DNA of 64,000 bases, from assembly GCF_018252635.1 (NCBI RefSeq), contig NZ_JAGTXM010000001.1, positions 372,122 to 436,121 of the forward strand, given 5' to 3'. Positions 38,403-46,786 of this stretch are shown here, one piece after another; within the stretch, counting starts at the first letter, position 1; the number at the start of each line of letters is the position of its first letter. This DNA comes from Citrobacter amalonaticus (GTDB lineage: Bacteria; Pseudomonadota; Gammaproteobacteria; Enterobacterales; Enterobacteriaceae). The translations under genes were made by a program, and so were the position numbers. Below the pieces are notes generated by a model, which saw nothing but the letters and a program-made list of their open reading frames with translations, searched no databases and was not told where the DNA came from.

Positions 38403-38978
38403 TCAGCTCAGATCGTGCAGTCCTTTATCCATCACAGGAGTCAGTCTGAGATCAAGAAATTCTACCTCCAATCCCTGGCGCTGAGGTGTACAACACATGA
38501 CGCCCGTTCTTACTGGGCCCGTGGGGAAATAGCATAAGCGAAGTAATGGCCAGTGCTGTCCATCTGAGGAGTACTGCAATCGTAACGCATCTTTCTTACG
38601 GGTCAGACGCAGCCAGAACTCCTTCGGATCCCCTGGAAAGAGTCCTGTAGCCCAGTCGGAATTTCCCAGCGTGAGTACACTCCCGATTGCAGGTGCTCCA
38701 TCGTTAAATTCGATGCCAGCTTTGAGCCAGTGCTGTTCGTCAGAGAACATCATAATTCCGGCCTGGTCATAAAGTGTGGTGAAGTCTGTGCGGATCCTGA
38801 CCTGAAAAGTAAAATCTCCTGTTACGTCAGTAGCGTAGATGTGACCGGTAAAACGCTCAAACCCGTACCAGGTACGACGCCAGAAATCGGTATGATCATC
38901 TGTGATTACCGACAGGGCGTTATTTTCGTAGCGCCATATGGCGGGCTCATTGATCCATTCAAACTTGCAACTCATCAT
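38403..38978 (-). CDS. DUF1349-family protein
   Basis: A 191-residue soluble protein with the beta-sandwich character of DUF1349 (concanavalin-like), including FWRRTWYGFERFTGHIYAT, DQAGIMMFSDEQHWLKAGIE and a C-terminal LEVEFLDLRLTP. Such proteins often lie in sugar-use operons and may bind carbohydrate. AGGAGAATA precedes two possible start codons (38978 and 38975). It seems intact but stands 38 bp before the broken transporter gene, as part of a decayed operon. Confidence 0.8.
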   Translation of the reverse strand: MMSCKFEWINEPAIWRYENNALSVITDDHTDFWRRTWYGFERFTGHIYATDVTGDFTFQVRIRTDFTTLYDQAGIMMFSDEQHWLKAGIEFNDGAPAIGSVLTLGNSDWATGLFPGDPKEFWLRLTRKKDALRLQYSSDGQHWPLLRLCYFPTGPVRTGVMCCTPQRQGLEVEFLDLRLTPVMDKGLHDLS

Positions 38979-39033
38979 TATTCTCCTGTCATCCAGAACG
39001 CAGCATGACGATATTATAAAATGTCAGTTACAT

Positions 39034-39172
39034 CTCGAACTTGCATAACGGTTCAGCCTGATAGCTAACTGCACAGAACAATGGTTCCTGCGTTTCTGGG
39101 ATCGTGGCTGATGTACCGACGGTCCAACTGGCATTTACCTTAATACTGTAATGAAATGACAGAAGATGATCT
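39034..39172 (-). pseudogene. C-terminal remnant upstream of the DUF1349 gene
   Basis: A minus-strand frame reads LSFHYSIKVNASWTVGTSAT followed by IPETQEPLFCAVSYQAEPLC and KFEM, then a stop near 39034. It has protein-like composition but no start. It is probably the tail of the gene that once preceded the DUF1349 gene. Family unknown. Confidence 0.35.
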
Positions 39173-39399
39173 GTTGCAGATCCCCCATAATTCTTTTCTT
39201 GTCACGCCCTGCCAAGTTAGAAGAGTTTCAAAGGCATGAAACTCTGAGTCTGACTTCATATTAGTCGTTTTAATTCGCTACCTTACGTCAGATACATGAT
39301 GGTTGTGTGCGAAGTAATGATGGACATCAAGTTGTTGCACAAAAAACAAAGCTAACGTAAATTCAAGGATGTGAACTTTGTCTGCATATGGGAAAAGCC

Positions 39400-40116
39400 A
39401 TGGATGTGACAGCACTCAAGAAAACTACCCTTACCGAGCAGATTATGGAGCAGATTGCTTCGCAAATTACTTCCGGAAAGCTCAAGCCCGGCCAGCGCCT
39501 GCCGAACGAGCGAGCTATGGGGGAGATGTTCAACGTTACGCGCAGCCGGGTGCGTGAAGCGCTGCGCGCATTATCGCTGATTGGGCTTATCGAAATAAAA
39601 CCCGGCGATGGCAGCTATGTCTGCGAAAACAAACCGCAGCTTCCCGAAGAGACGATGACCTGGATCTTCCATAAAGAGATTCACAACCTTGATGAAATCT
39701 ATGCTGCAAGAAAGCTGATAGAAGAAGAGGTCTATCTCACCGCGATTAGCGTAGTAAGTCATGATGACCTTATTCGCTTTCAGGCCTTAATTGACCAGAT
39801 GGCGGAGTTAATTGCCGGGGACGGTAAGCCGGAAGCCTACCATCAATTGCTTGATGAATACGATCTCTTGATGGGCCGTCTGTGCGGCAACCAGATCTAT
39901 GACAAGTTGATGCAAACCATTGTGATGCTGCGTAAGGACTTTTCGCGTAAATTGCTTAACGCCGACGGGGCGATGGCGCACAGCTTTAAGCTGAGGTTAA
40001 GTATTCATGAGGCTTTTATCCTGCGGGATAAAGTTCAGTTGCGTAAAAATCTGAAGTCCTTCTATCAGTCTTCGCGCAAATTCTACGATCACATTGCGGA
40101 TAATAAAGACAAATAA
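39400..40116 (+). CDS. GntR-family regulator, FadR/FCD subgroup
   Basis: The 238 residues start at MDVTALKKTTLTEQIMEQIA. The GntR winged helix covers about residues 10-75 (LKPGQRLPNERAMGEMFNVT, then RSRVREALRALSLIGLIE), followed by an all-helical FCD effector domain with DEYDLLMGRL and HEAF near 200. FCD regulators usually sense sugar acids or other carboxylates, which fits the sugar-acid cluster to the right. An ATG four codons upstream is an alternative start. The IclR gene follows within 1 bp. Confidence 0.88.
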   Translation: MDVTALKKTTLTEQIMEQIASQITSGKLKPGQRLPNERAMGEMFNVTRSRVREALRALSLIGLIEIKPGDGSYVCENKPQLPEETMTWIFHKEIHNLDEIYAARKLIEEEVYLTAISVVSHDDLIRFQALIDQMAELIAGDGKPEAYHQLLDEYDLLMGRLCGNQIYDKLMQTIVMLRKDFSRKLLNADGAMAHSFKLRLSIHEAFILRDKVQLRKNLKSFYQSSRKFYDHIADNKDK

Positions 40117-40117
40117 A

Positions 40118-40855
40118 ATGGCCAGGGTTAAATCTGCTGAGAGAGCCTTCCGCCTGCTGGAATTGATTGCCAGCCATCGGGAGGGTTTAAGCTTTACTGA
40201 GCTGCAAACCAGCCTCGATATTCCCAGAAGCTCCGCTCATAGTCTGATTCAGGAGTTTATCGATAACGACTATCTACTGTATATGCCAGACACGCGCTTA
40301 TATCATGCGGGTCTAGCGCTGATAAAAATAGCCGCCAACTGCATTGAAAGCACCGATCTGGTCCGCGACTTGCGGTTGCTGACCGCATTTTTGAGTAAAC
40401 GGCTGGGAAAAACCAGCCACGCAGCGATTCTGGACGGCAGGCAGGTGGTTTATCTGGCGAAAGCGCTTGCCCAGGACGACCTCTCATTGATGCGACATAT
40501 CGGCAATCATCTCCCGGCGCACTGTACCGCAGTCGGTAAAGTGCTGCTGAGCCAATTCAGTGATGAGGAGATTATGCGGCTTTATGGGGAAACGCCGCTT
40601 GAGAAAATGACGGTTGATTCAATTGGGACGTTGCCGGTATTGCTTGCTGAATTAGGTGAGGTGCGCCGGCAGGGATACGCGATTGAGCAACGAGAAGCCA
40701 ACGAACGCGCGGCGTGTATTGCTCTGCCTATTTATTCTGGCGCAGGAAAAATGGCCGCGGCGTTTAGTGTGACCGCTTTTGCCTACGAGTGGGAGTCGCT
40801 GGTGCTTGATGATGTGCTGGCGGTGATGAAAGAGTGCCGGATACTGGCGCAATAG
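40118..40855 (+). CDS. IclR-family regulator
   Basis: A 245-residue regulator starting MARVKSAERAFRLLELIASH. The winged helix (LSFTELQTSLDIPRSSAHSL) precedes the IclR effector domain, with HLPAHCTAVGKVLLS and RRQGYAIEQREANERAACIA. The start lies 1 bp after the GntR stop, so the two regulators are one transcription unit. IclR proteins often control aromatic, sugar-acid or glyoxylate pathways. It probably controls the CoA-transferase and sugar-acid operons next door. Confidence 0.88.
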   Translation: MARVKSAERAFRLLELIASHREGLSFTELQTSLDIPRSSAHSLIQEFIDNDYLLYMPDTRLYHAGLALIKIAANCIESTDLVRDLRLLTAFLSKRLGKTSHAAILDGRQVVYLAKALAQDDLSLMRHIGNHLPAHCTAVGKVLLSQFSDEEIMRLYGETPLEKMTVDSIGTLPVLLAELGEVRRQGYAIEQREANERAACIALPIYSGAGKMAAAFSVTAFAYEWESLVLDDVLAVMKECRILAQ

Positions 40856-40905
40856 AGACAGTTTCAGCATATCGTCGAATCCTCCCGGAGGCGATTGTGT
40901 ATCTG

Positions 40906-40949
40906 TCCGGGCTACCTGCACATAGAAATCTGCGTCCCCGTAGCCCGGG
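40906..40949. repeat. REP/BIME-like inverted repeat between convergent genes
   Basis: TCCGGGCTAC (40906-40915) faces GTAGCCCGGG (40940-40949), a 9-bp perfect inverted match, followed by further GC-rich sequence. It resembles enterobacterial REP elements in composition and location between convergent genes, and may end both transcripts. Confidence 0.5.
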
Positions 40950-40997
40950 AAAAGCGCTTGCGCCGCCCCCGGGGGAAGAGCGCAGGGTGTAGCCGAA

Positions 40998-42122
40998 TCA
41001 CCCCAGATTATGCGCACCAAGCGGCGGTGCGCCGAGGGCGCTTGTGAAGATCTCACCGTCGATTTTTATCGGACAGCGTGTGGTTTGCAGTGTTTTTCCA
41101 CTTTTTAACCGAACTTCCTGCAGCATCTTCAGCGCCTGAAAGCCTTCGCTGGCAATTAATTGCTGCCAGTCCATCACCTGAGCGCACCAGATATCCTCCG
41201 CTTCCAGAATGCTTAACCACTCCTCGCTTTTCTTATGTCGCAAGTGTTCCAGCAGAACTCGTTTGATCTCGTCCCGACGGTTGAACCACTCCTTTGGTTC
41301 GTTAAACTCAAGCAGTGCCGGGCAGGCCAGCAGGTTACCCAGAAGCGGAACAGGCGCCATTGCCAGCGCGATAAAACCATCGGCGGTAGGATAGATACCA
41401 TAGGGTGCGGAAATATAGGCGTTGGCATTATTGACCTCACTTCTGACCGGCGGCTGCTGGCCATCGTTCAGCCAGGTGGTTAAAACTTCAAACTGCAGGT
41501 CGAGGATGGTATCCAGTAAACTCACCTGGACCAGGCATCCGCTACCGCTGCTGGCCCGCTGTACCAGCCCGGCCATTAATCCCTGAACCAGATACTCTCC
41601 GGCGAAAATATCGCAGACGGAAAGGCCGAATGGAAGCGGGGGCTGAACCTTATCACCGTTGAGCCAGCACAGCCCTGAAAGCGCCTGTACCAGCAAATCC
41701 TGGCCCGGACGTGAAACCCAGGGACCGCTATCTCCGTAGCCGGAAATTTCACCGTAAACCAGGCCTGGATTGATTTCCCGCAGCGCTGCATAATCCAGGC
41801 CGAGGCGCTGCGAGACGCCGGGGCGGTAATTAAAGATAACCACGTCGGCCTGCTCCAGAAGGGGCCGTAGGGCAATTTTTTGCTCCTCGTCCTTGAGATT
41901 CACGGTGATGCTTTTCTTATTGCGATTAATCGCGTGGAACAGCGAGCTGTCACCATCAATCTGCAGCTCAGAAATATAGAGCTTACGACAGATATCACCG
42001 CCGTCCGGATTCTCAATTTTGGTTACGTTAGCACCTAAGTCGGCGAGTCGAAGCGCCGCCGAGGGGCCAGAAAGAAACTGGCTGAAATCCAGCACATTAA
42101 TGCCTGTAAGTGGTTTCATCAA
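40998..42122 (-). CDS. Type III (CaiB/BaiF) CoA-transferase, copy B
   Basis: A 374-residue family III CoA-transferase beginning MMKPLTGINVLDFSQFLSGP. The expected active-site aspartate is Asp171 in LSVCDIFAG, and the family block YRPGVSQRLGLDYAAL is present. It should move CoA between carboxylic acids in the cytoplasm. It overlaps the upstream paralogue by 4 bp and shares long stretches with it (SGPSAALRLADLGA, FEVLTTWLNDG, AYISAPYGIY), so the pair arose by duplication and may form a heteromer. The acid it activates is unknown; a deoxy-sugar acid is suggested by the neighbours. Confidence 0.9.
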   Translation of the reverse strand: MMKPLTGINVLDFSQFLSGPSAALRLADLGANVTKIENPDGGDICRKLYISELQIDGDSSLFHAINRNKKSITVNLKDEEQKIALRPLLEQADVVIFNYRPGVSQRLGLDYAALREINPGLVYGEISGYGDSGPWVSRPGQDLLVQALSGLCWLNGDKVQPPLPFGLSVCDIFAGEYLVQGLMAGLVQRASSGSGCLVQVSLLDTILDLQFEVLTTWLNDGQQPPVRSEVNNANAYISAPYGIYPTADGFIALAMAPVPLLGNLLACPALLEFNEPKEWFNRRDEIKRVLLEHLRHKKSEEWLSILEAEDIWCAQVMDWQQLIASEGFQALKMLQEVRLKSGKTLQTTRCPIKIDGEIFTSALGAPPLGAHNLG

Positions 42123-43273
42123 TCAGCCTCCGCTAAGTGAAAGTCGGCCTGAATCTGCGCTGTATTTGCTCCTAACACTGGCGCAGGGCGGGAAGATGAG
42201 GTGCGCTTGCCATTGAAGCGCAGCGGCGATTTCAGCATCGTGATCGTTTTGCCGTCATCGAGTCGGACATCCTGAGTCATATCCAGCGCGCGGAATCCCT
42301 CGCTTGCCGTCAGCGTTGACCAGTTACTCACTTCGGCACACCAGTAGCCCGCTTTTTCGAGCCTTTCCAGCCAAAAAGAGGCGCTTTCCGCAGCCAGAAT
42401 CCCGGCAATCACCTGCTTAATCTCATCCCGACGACTGAACCATTCATTCGGTTCGTGGTATTTGGTTAGGGCTGGGGAGCCCAAAATTTTGCCAAGCTCA
42501 ACCACCGAGCCCATGGCGAGTGCGATATAACCTTTCCTGGTTGCATAAATGCCGTAGGGCGCGGCGAGGTATGCATGAGCGTTATTGTCCGCGCTACGGC
42601 AGGGGGGCTGGTGTCCATCGTTAAGCCAGGTGGTCAGAACTTCAAACTGCATGCTGAGCAGTGACTCCATCAGGCTGACTTCAACCCGCCCACCAAGCCG
42701 GGTTTTGCCGCGGCGGATCAGGCAGGCGAGGATCCCCTCCACCAGATGTGCCCCGGCGAGCGAATCAGCAACCGACAGCGCAAAGGGCGTCGGTGGTTGG
42801 TCCTTGTTGCCGTTTAGCCAGGTGATCCCTGACATGGCTTGCACCAGCAGATCCTGACCGGGCTTTTTAACCCAGGGACCCTCGGTACCGTATCCGGTGA
42901 CGGATGCATAGACCAGTTGTGGATTGAGTCGACGGGCTTCTTCATAGCCGAGACCGATTTTGTCCATCACGCCAGGGCGAAAATTTTCGATAAGAATATC
43001 GGCCTGGGCGATCAGCTTCTTAACCTGCGCCAGCTCCCGAGGCTCCTTCAGATTGGCGATGAAACTCTCTTTACCGCGATTGATAGTATGAAAAAGCAGG
43101 CTGTCGTTATTGATCCACTGATTGTTAAGACTCAGGTTTCTGCTCGCATCCCCGCCCCCGGGACGTTCCACTTTGATGACCCTGGCCCCCATATCCGCCA
43201 GGCGCAGTGCCGCGGAAGGCCCGGCCAGAAACTGACTGAAATCCAGTACCACTAAACCTGTTAAAGGAAGCAT
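42119..43273 (-). CDS. Type III (CaiB/BaiF) CoA-transferase, copy A
   Basis: A 384-residue paralogue of the following gene, beginning MLPLTGLVVLDFSQFLAGPS, with the expected active-site aspartate Asp170 in LSVADSLAG and the block FRPGVMDKIGLGYEEAR. Both copies keep the catalytic residue, so neither is an obvious dead partner. The start lies 2 bp after the stop of the solute-binding-protein gene, forming one leftward operon of three genes. Heteromeric family III transferases such as BbsEF are known, which makes a two-subunit enzyme reasonable. Confidence 0.9.
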   Translation of the reverse strand: MLPLTGLVVLDFSQFLAGPSAALRLADMGARVIKVERPGGGDASRNLSLNNQWINNDSLLFHTINRGKESFIANLKEPRELAQVKKLIAQADILIENFRPGVMDKIGLGYEEARRLNPQLVYASVTGYGTEGPWVKKPGQDLLVQAMSGITWLNGNKDQPPTPFALSVADSLAGAHLVEGILACLIRRGKTRLGGRVEVSLMESLLSMQFEVLTTWLNDGHQPPCRSADNNAHAYLAAPYGIYATRKGYIALAMGSVVELGKILGSPALTKYHEPNEWFSRRDEIKQVIAGILAAESASFWLERLEKAGYWCAEVSNWSTLTASEGFRALDMTQDVRLDDGKTITMLKSPLRFNGKRTSSSRPAPVLGANTAQIQADFHLAEAD

Positions 43274-43275
43274 AG

Positions 43276-44418
43276 CTACTCCATTAAGCCGCGTGATGTT
43301 TGATAAAGCGCGTTCATGCTGGCGAAAACGGCGCTGCTGTTGCCACCGTTCATAACATATTCCCGTACCAGATCGCCTGCATGATCCTGAAAGTTCAAAA
43401 ATCCGCTGTAGCGTGGACGTTTAGCCGAGCGGTCAAGAGTGGGAAGGGTGTCGGCGAAGAAATCCAGGCTGCGGCGGTTCACTTCATCATCAAGCCAGGC
43501 CCCACGATGTCCCGGTTGGCCGCCATTATCAAAGAACAGTGTTTTTTGTACTTCCGCTGAAGCGGTATAGCTGGCATAGGCGAGAGCCGCTTCTTTATGC
43601 TGGCATTTTGCGGAAATCGCCAGGCCGGTTCCACCGAGTACGGTTTTCAGCGGTTCGCCGTGCCAGGAGACAACGTCTGTTGCTTTCAGCAGGTGACGGG
43701 CATATCCGGCGCGGGAATAGTTTGAATAACCATAGGCGAAGGGGCAGTAGCTCCAGTCATCGCGGGTCGAAAGAAGTTCGTGAACGGCGATAGGATCGTA
43801 GTCGAAAATTTCTTTCGAACAGTGGCTGGCCAGTTCGCGCAGTGCTTCAAGCGCTTCGATACCGGTGTCGCGGCTGGTGATATTCTGTTCATCAAACCAG
43901 GTACCACCTCGGGTGGCGCAGAGCATCAGGAAGTCCATCAACAAGTTGATCGGGATCCCGGCGTAGATGACTTTTCCGCTCCGCGCGAGGGCAAGCAGGT
44001 CTTGCCAGGTTTCCGGTAGTTCGAATTGACCCTGTTGCAGGTGATCCGGGCGATATACGGCGACGGGCGTTGCCGCATCGATAGCCAGAGCGCTTTGAAA
44101 ACCGTTAAAAAGATAGCTTTCATGAGAACCGCCCACTGAATTTGCTGCCTGATCGTCAAGGTAAGCTTTTGGTAAATAGTCCTGAAGAGGCAAAAGAATC
44201 GCTTTCTCCGCGACGAACCCCGCCCACGGATGGTCAATAACCAGCAGGTCATAAAGTCGCGCCAGTTCATCCAGATCGCCATCGGCGAAGGCCTGCAATG
44301 AACGCTTTTCCCACACAATTTCGACATCAGGATTCAGCTCACTAAACCGCTGCGCGGTGGCCACTACGGATGTAAATCCACGGCTATGACCCCAGGTAAT
44401 GCCCCTCAACGTCACCAT
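43276..44418 (-). CDS. Solute-binding-protein-like protein without a signal peptide
   Basis: A 380-residue protein with the fold character of family 1 extracellular sugar-binding proteins (LPETWQDLLALARSGKVIYA; AALAYASYTASAEVQKTLF). It begins MVTLRGITWGHSRGFTSVVA, with no hydrophobic leader. The AAGGAG six bases before the ATG fixes the start, so the missing leader is not an annotation error. No ABC permease or ATPase gene is nearby. It may act in the cytoplasm as a ligand-binding or carrier protein. It leads the operon with both CoA-transferases. Confidence 0.8.
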   Translation of the reverse strand: MVTLRGITWGHSRGFTSVVATAQRFSELNPDVEIVWEKRSLQAFADGDLDELARLYDLLVIDHPWAGFVAEKAILLPLQDYLPKAYLDDQAANSVGGSHESYLFNGFQSALAIDAATPVAVYRPDHLQQGQFELPETWQDLLALARSGKVIYAGIPINLLMDFLMLCATRGGTWFDEQNITSRDTGIEALEALRELASHCSKEIFDYDPIAVHELLSTRDDWSYCPFAYGYSNYSRAGYARHLLKATDVVSWHGEPLKTVLGGTGLAISAKCQHKEAALAYASYTASAEVQKTLFFDNGGQPGHRGAWLDDEVNRRSLDFFADTLPTLDRSAKRPRYSGFLNFQDHAGDLVREYVMNGGNSSAVFASMNALYQTSRGLME

Positions 44419-44684
44419 AAGAACTCCTTTTTGTAATGAACTTCACATAAAATTGGTACTACCGCACTACCATTGAGTCACAGCTACTGATACTTTTGTA
44501 GTCAGATTAGGTGAAATTGTGATCGACATTGAAAAATAATAATTGATTAATTTTTTCGGTTGACCATAAAAAAAACGAGGATTAGTTTCCAATTAGTTTC
44601 TATCTGTGGTCATTAATTCACATATATGAACAACGGAGTAAAGATAATTCTTGAATACATAATCTAATTAACAGGAGAAGCTCT
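44419..44684. promoter_or_regulatory. Divergent promoter region of the deoxy-sugar cluster
   Basis: This 266-bp gap separates the leftward CoA-transferase operon from the rightward transporter-enzyme operon, so both promoters lie here. An inverted repeat TGGTA (44454-44458) / TACCA (44468-44472) near the left start could be a GntR-type operator, which is weak evidence only. The right half is AT-rich. Confidence 0.5.
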
Positions 44685-45695
44685 ATGCTAGCGGGATTTT
44701 TTGTCTTGATGATCGCTTGTATGTTCCAGGGAAGCTTTGGTCTTGGTATGAAAAACTATCGACCATTTTCCTGGGAAGCCTTTTGGGTGATATTTTCCAT
44801 CATTGGTATATTGATAATTCCTATTGTCTGGACGTGGATTGAAGTTCCGGGATTTTTTAAATATATACTGCTTACCCCTGGCTGGATTTTAGCTATCGCT
44901 GCTGCCTGCGGTTTTCTTTGGGGAATAAGCGCTATCTGGTATGGCAAAGGTATTGATAATATCGGTATGTCTCTGACTGTTGGGATCAATACCGGCGTGG
45001 GATGTTCTCTCGGTTCATTAATTCCATTATTTATTCTTAATAAAATTCCGCCCGCTAATTCATTAAGCTGGTTGCTGGCTGGAATGGCGGTGATGCTTAT
45101 TGGCGTAGGGGTGATTACTAAAGCCGGTATTCTTAAAGATAAAGAATCAAAACAGGATGCGTCGCGGGTTAAAAATGACAAGTTCGTCAGCGGCTTGCTC
45201 ATGGCGCTGGCTTCCGGGTTTGGTACCGCAGCAATGAACGTTGGTTATACCTACGCCAGTCGGGCCAGTGCTCTGGCTGTGGAGGATGGTATCAATCCGG
45301 TTAGTGCCAGCCTGATCGCCTATGTCATCGTTTTTGCATCCGGCGGCTTTATTTCTAATATCGGTTATGCGCTGTGGGTGCTGAGAAAAAACAATACGTT
45401 TAGTGATTTTGCCCGGCCGGGATCCTCCTTTGCATGGTTTAAGGCGTTGTTAACAGGGGGGATTTGGTTTGCTGCGCTAGGCTTATATGCCAAGTCAACC
45501 GCGCTGCTGGGAGACCTGGGGCCGGTGATCGGCTGGATAGCGTTCCTGTCAGGGGCGCTGATTATTTCCAACGCCTGGGGTCTGAAAACGGGTGAATGGC
45601 AAGGCTATGAAAAACCGAAAAAAGTTATGCTTCTGGGTAATGTGATTTTGGTTCTCTCCGTCGTTATCGTCGGATATGCCAACGGATTAGCTTAA
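44685..45695 (+). CDS. RhaT-like sugar symporter
   Basis: The 336-residue inner-membrane protein has ten hydrophobic helices and resembles the L-rhamnose/H+ symporter RhaT (MLAGFFVLMIACMFQGSFGL; WGISAIWYGKGIDNIGMSLT). Uptake of a 6-deoxyhexose is likely from the family and from the mutarotase downstream. ACAGGAGAAG precedes the ATG. It starts the rightward operon, with the dehydrogenase gene 16 bp downstream. Confidence 0.83.
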   Translation: MLAGFFVLMIACMFQGSFGLGMKNYRPFSWEAFWVIFSIIGILIIPIVWTWIEVPGFFKYILLTPGWILAIAAACGFLWGISAIWYGKGIDNIGMSLTVGINTGVGCSLGSLIPLFILNKIPPANSLSWLLAGMAVMLIGVGVITKAGILKDKESKQDASRVKNDKFVSGLLMALASGFGTAAMNVGYTYASRASALAVEDGINPVSASLIAYVIVFASGGFISNIGYALWVLRKNNTFSDFARPGSSFAWFKALLTGGIWFAALGLYAKSTALLGDLGPVIGWIAFLSGALIISNAWGLKTGEWQGYEKPKKVMLLGNVILVLSVVIVGYANGLA

Positions 45696-45711
45696 AAAAG
45701 AGGATAAAGAA

Positions 45712-46767
45712 ATGATAACGCAACTGGACATGCCGCAATACAGTAAACCTGTGGTCATTATTGGTGCGGGTGGGATCGTCACCGACTCGCACTTACCTGC
45801 TTATCGTAAAGCCGGGTTCCTGGTTCTCGGTTTGTATGACCGTGATTATCAAAAAGCGCAAAGCGTGGCCAGCCAGTGGGATATTCCTCATGCCTGCCAG
45901 ACGCTTGATGAGCTGATCGAACTGGCACAATCTGAGGGCTGTGTATTTGATATTGCCGTACCAGCCTCTGAGATTTTGCCTATCCTGCAGAAATTACCTT
46001 CCGATGTCGGTGCGCTGATTCAAAAGCCGATGGGGGAATCTATCGAACAGGCGAAAGCGATTCTTGATTGTTGTCATGAGAAAAATATAACCGCTGGCAT
46101 TAATTTCCAGCTACGTCGTGCCCCCTTTATGATCGCAGCAAAAAAAATGATTGATGAAGGTTTGCTGGGGGATATTCATGATGTCGAAATGCGCGTTATT
46201 TGCCAGACACCATGGAGTCTCTGGAAGTTTTTATTCGAAAAGGAGCGCATGGAGGTCAATTATCACAGCATTCATTACATTGATGCGATTCGTTTCTTCC
46301 TTGGTGACCCGGAGTCCGTTTATTGCAAAACCATGAAGCATCCTAAAATGATGGAGCTGGCGCAAACTCGTTCATCGATCATCATGGACTACGGCGATGT
46401 CATTCGCGCCAATATTCATACGAATCACGGCCATGATTATGCACCGGATAAACAGGAGTGTTTCTTTAAAATCGAAGGGACAAGGGGCGCGATTAAAATT
46501 CAGATCGGGGTTATTTTGAATTATCCACAGGGCGCAGACGATAAATTCGAATTTATCCTTGATGATGGTAAAGGATGGCGAACCTTACCTGTTGAAGGTA
46601 CCTGGTTCCCGGATGCATTTATTGGCCCGATGGCTGGCATGCAGTGCAAACTTGAAGACCCGAATTATGTCTGGCTTAACGACATCAACGATGCGTGGAA
46701 AACCATGTGTGTCGTTGAAGCCTGCTACCAGTCAAACGCCAGCGGTGCGACCGTGGTGAAATACTGA
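45712..46767 (+). CDS. Gfo/Idh/MocA-family sugar dehydrogenase
   Basis: A 351-residue NAD(P)-dependent oxidoreductase. The nucleotide motif GAGGIV is at residues 18-23, the conserved Lys-Pro at 105-106 (IQKPMGES), and catalytic-region histidines at 185 and 188 (YHSIHYID). In this context it should oxidise a deoxyhexose at C1 to the lactone, the first step of an oxidative pathway. The exact sugar (L-fucose, L-rhamnose or another) cannot be read from the sequence. Confidence 0.85.
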   Translation: MITQLDMPQYSKPVVIIGAGGIVTDSHLPAYRKAGFLVLGLYDRDYQKAQSVASQWDIPHACQTLDELIELAQSEGCVFDIAVPASEILPILQKLPSDVGALIQKPMGESIEQAKAILDCCHEKNITAGINFQLRRAPFMIAAKKMIDEGLLGDIHDVEMRVICQTPWSLWKFLFEKERMEVNYHSIHYIDAIRFFLGDPESVYCKTMKHPKMMELAQTRSSIIMDYGDVIRANIHTNHGHDYAPDKQECFFKIEGTRGAIKIQIGVILNYPQGADDKFEFILDDGKGWRTLPVEGTWFPDAFIGPMAGMQCKLEDPNYVWLNDINDAWKTMCVVEACYQSNASGATVVKY

Positions 46768-46786
46768 TTATTACGGGAGGTCCGGC

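Noticed and set aside
43276-44418. Start-site error hiding a signal peptide
   Set aside because: AAGGAG six bases before the ATG is a good ribosome site, and I see no hydrophobic leader upstream that would join this frame.
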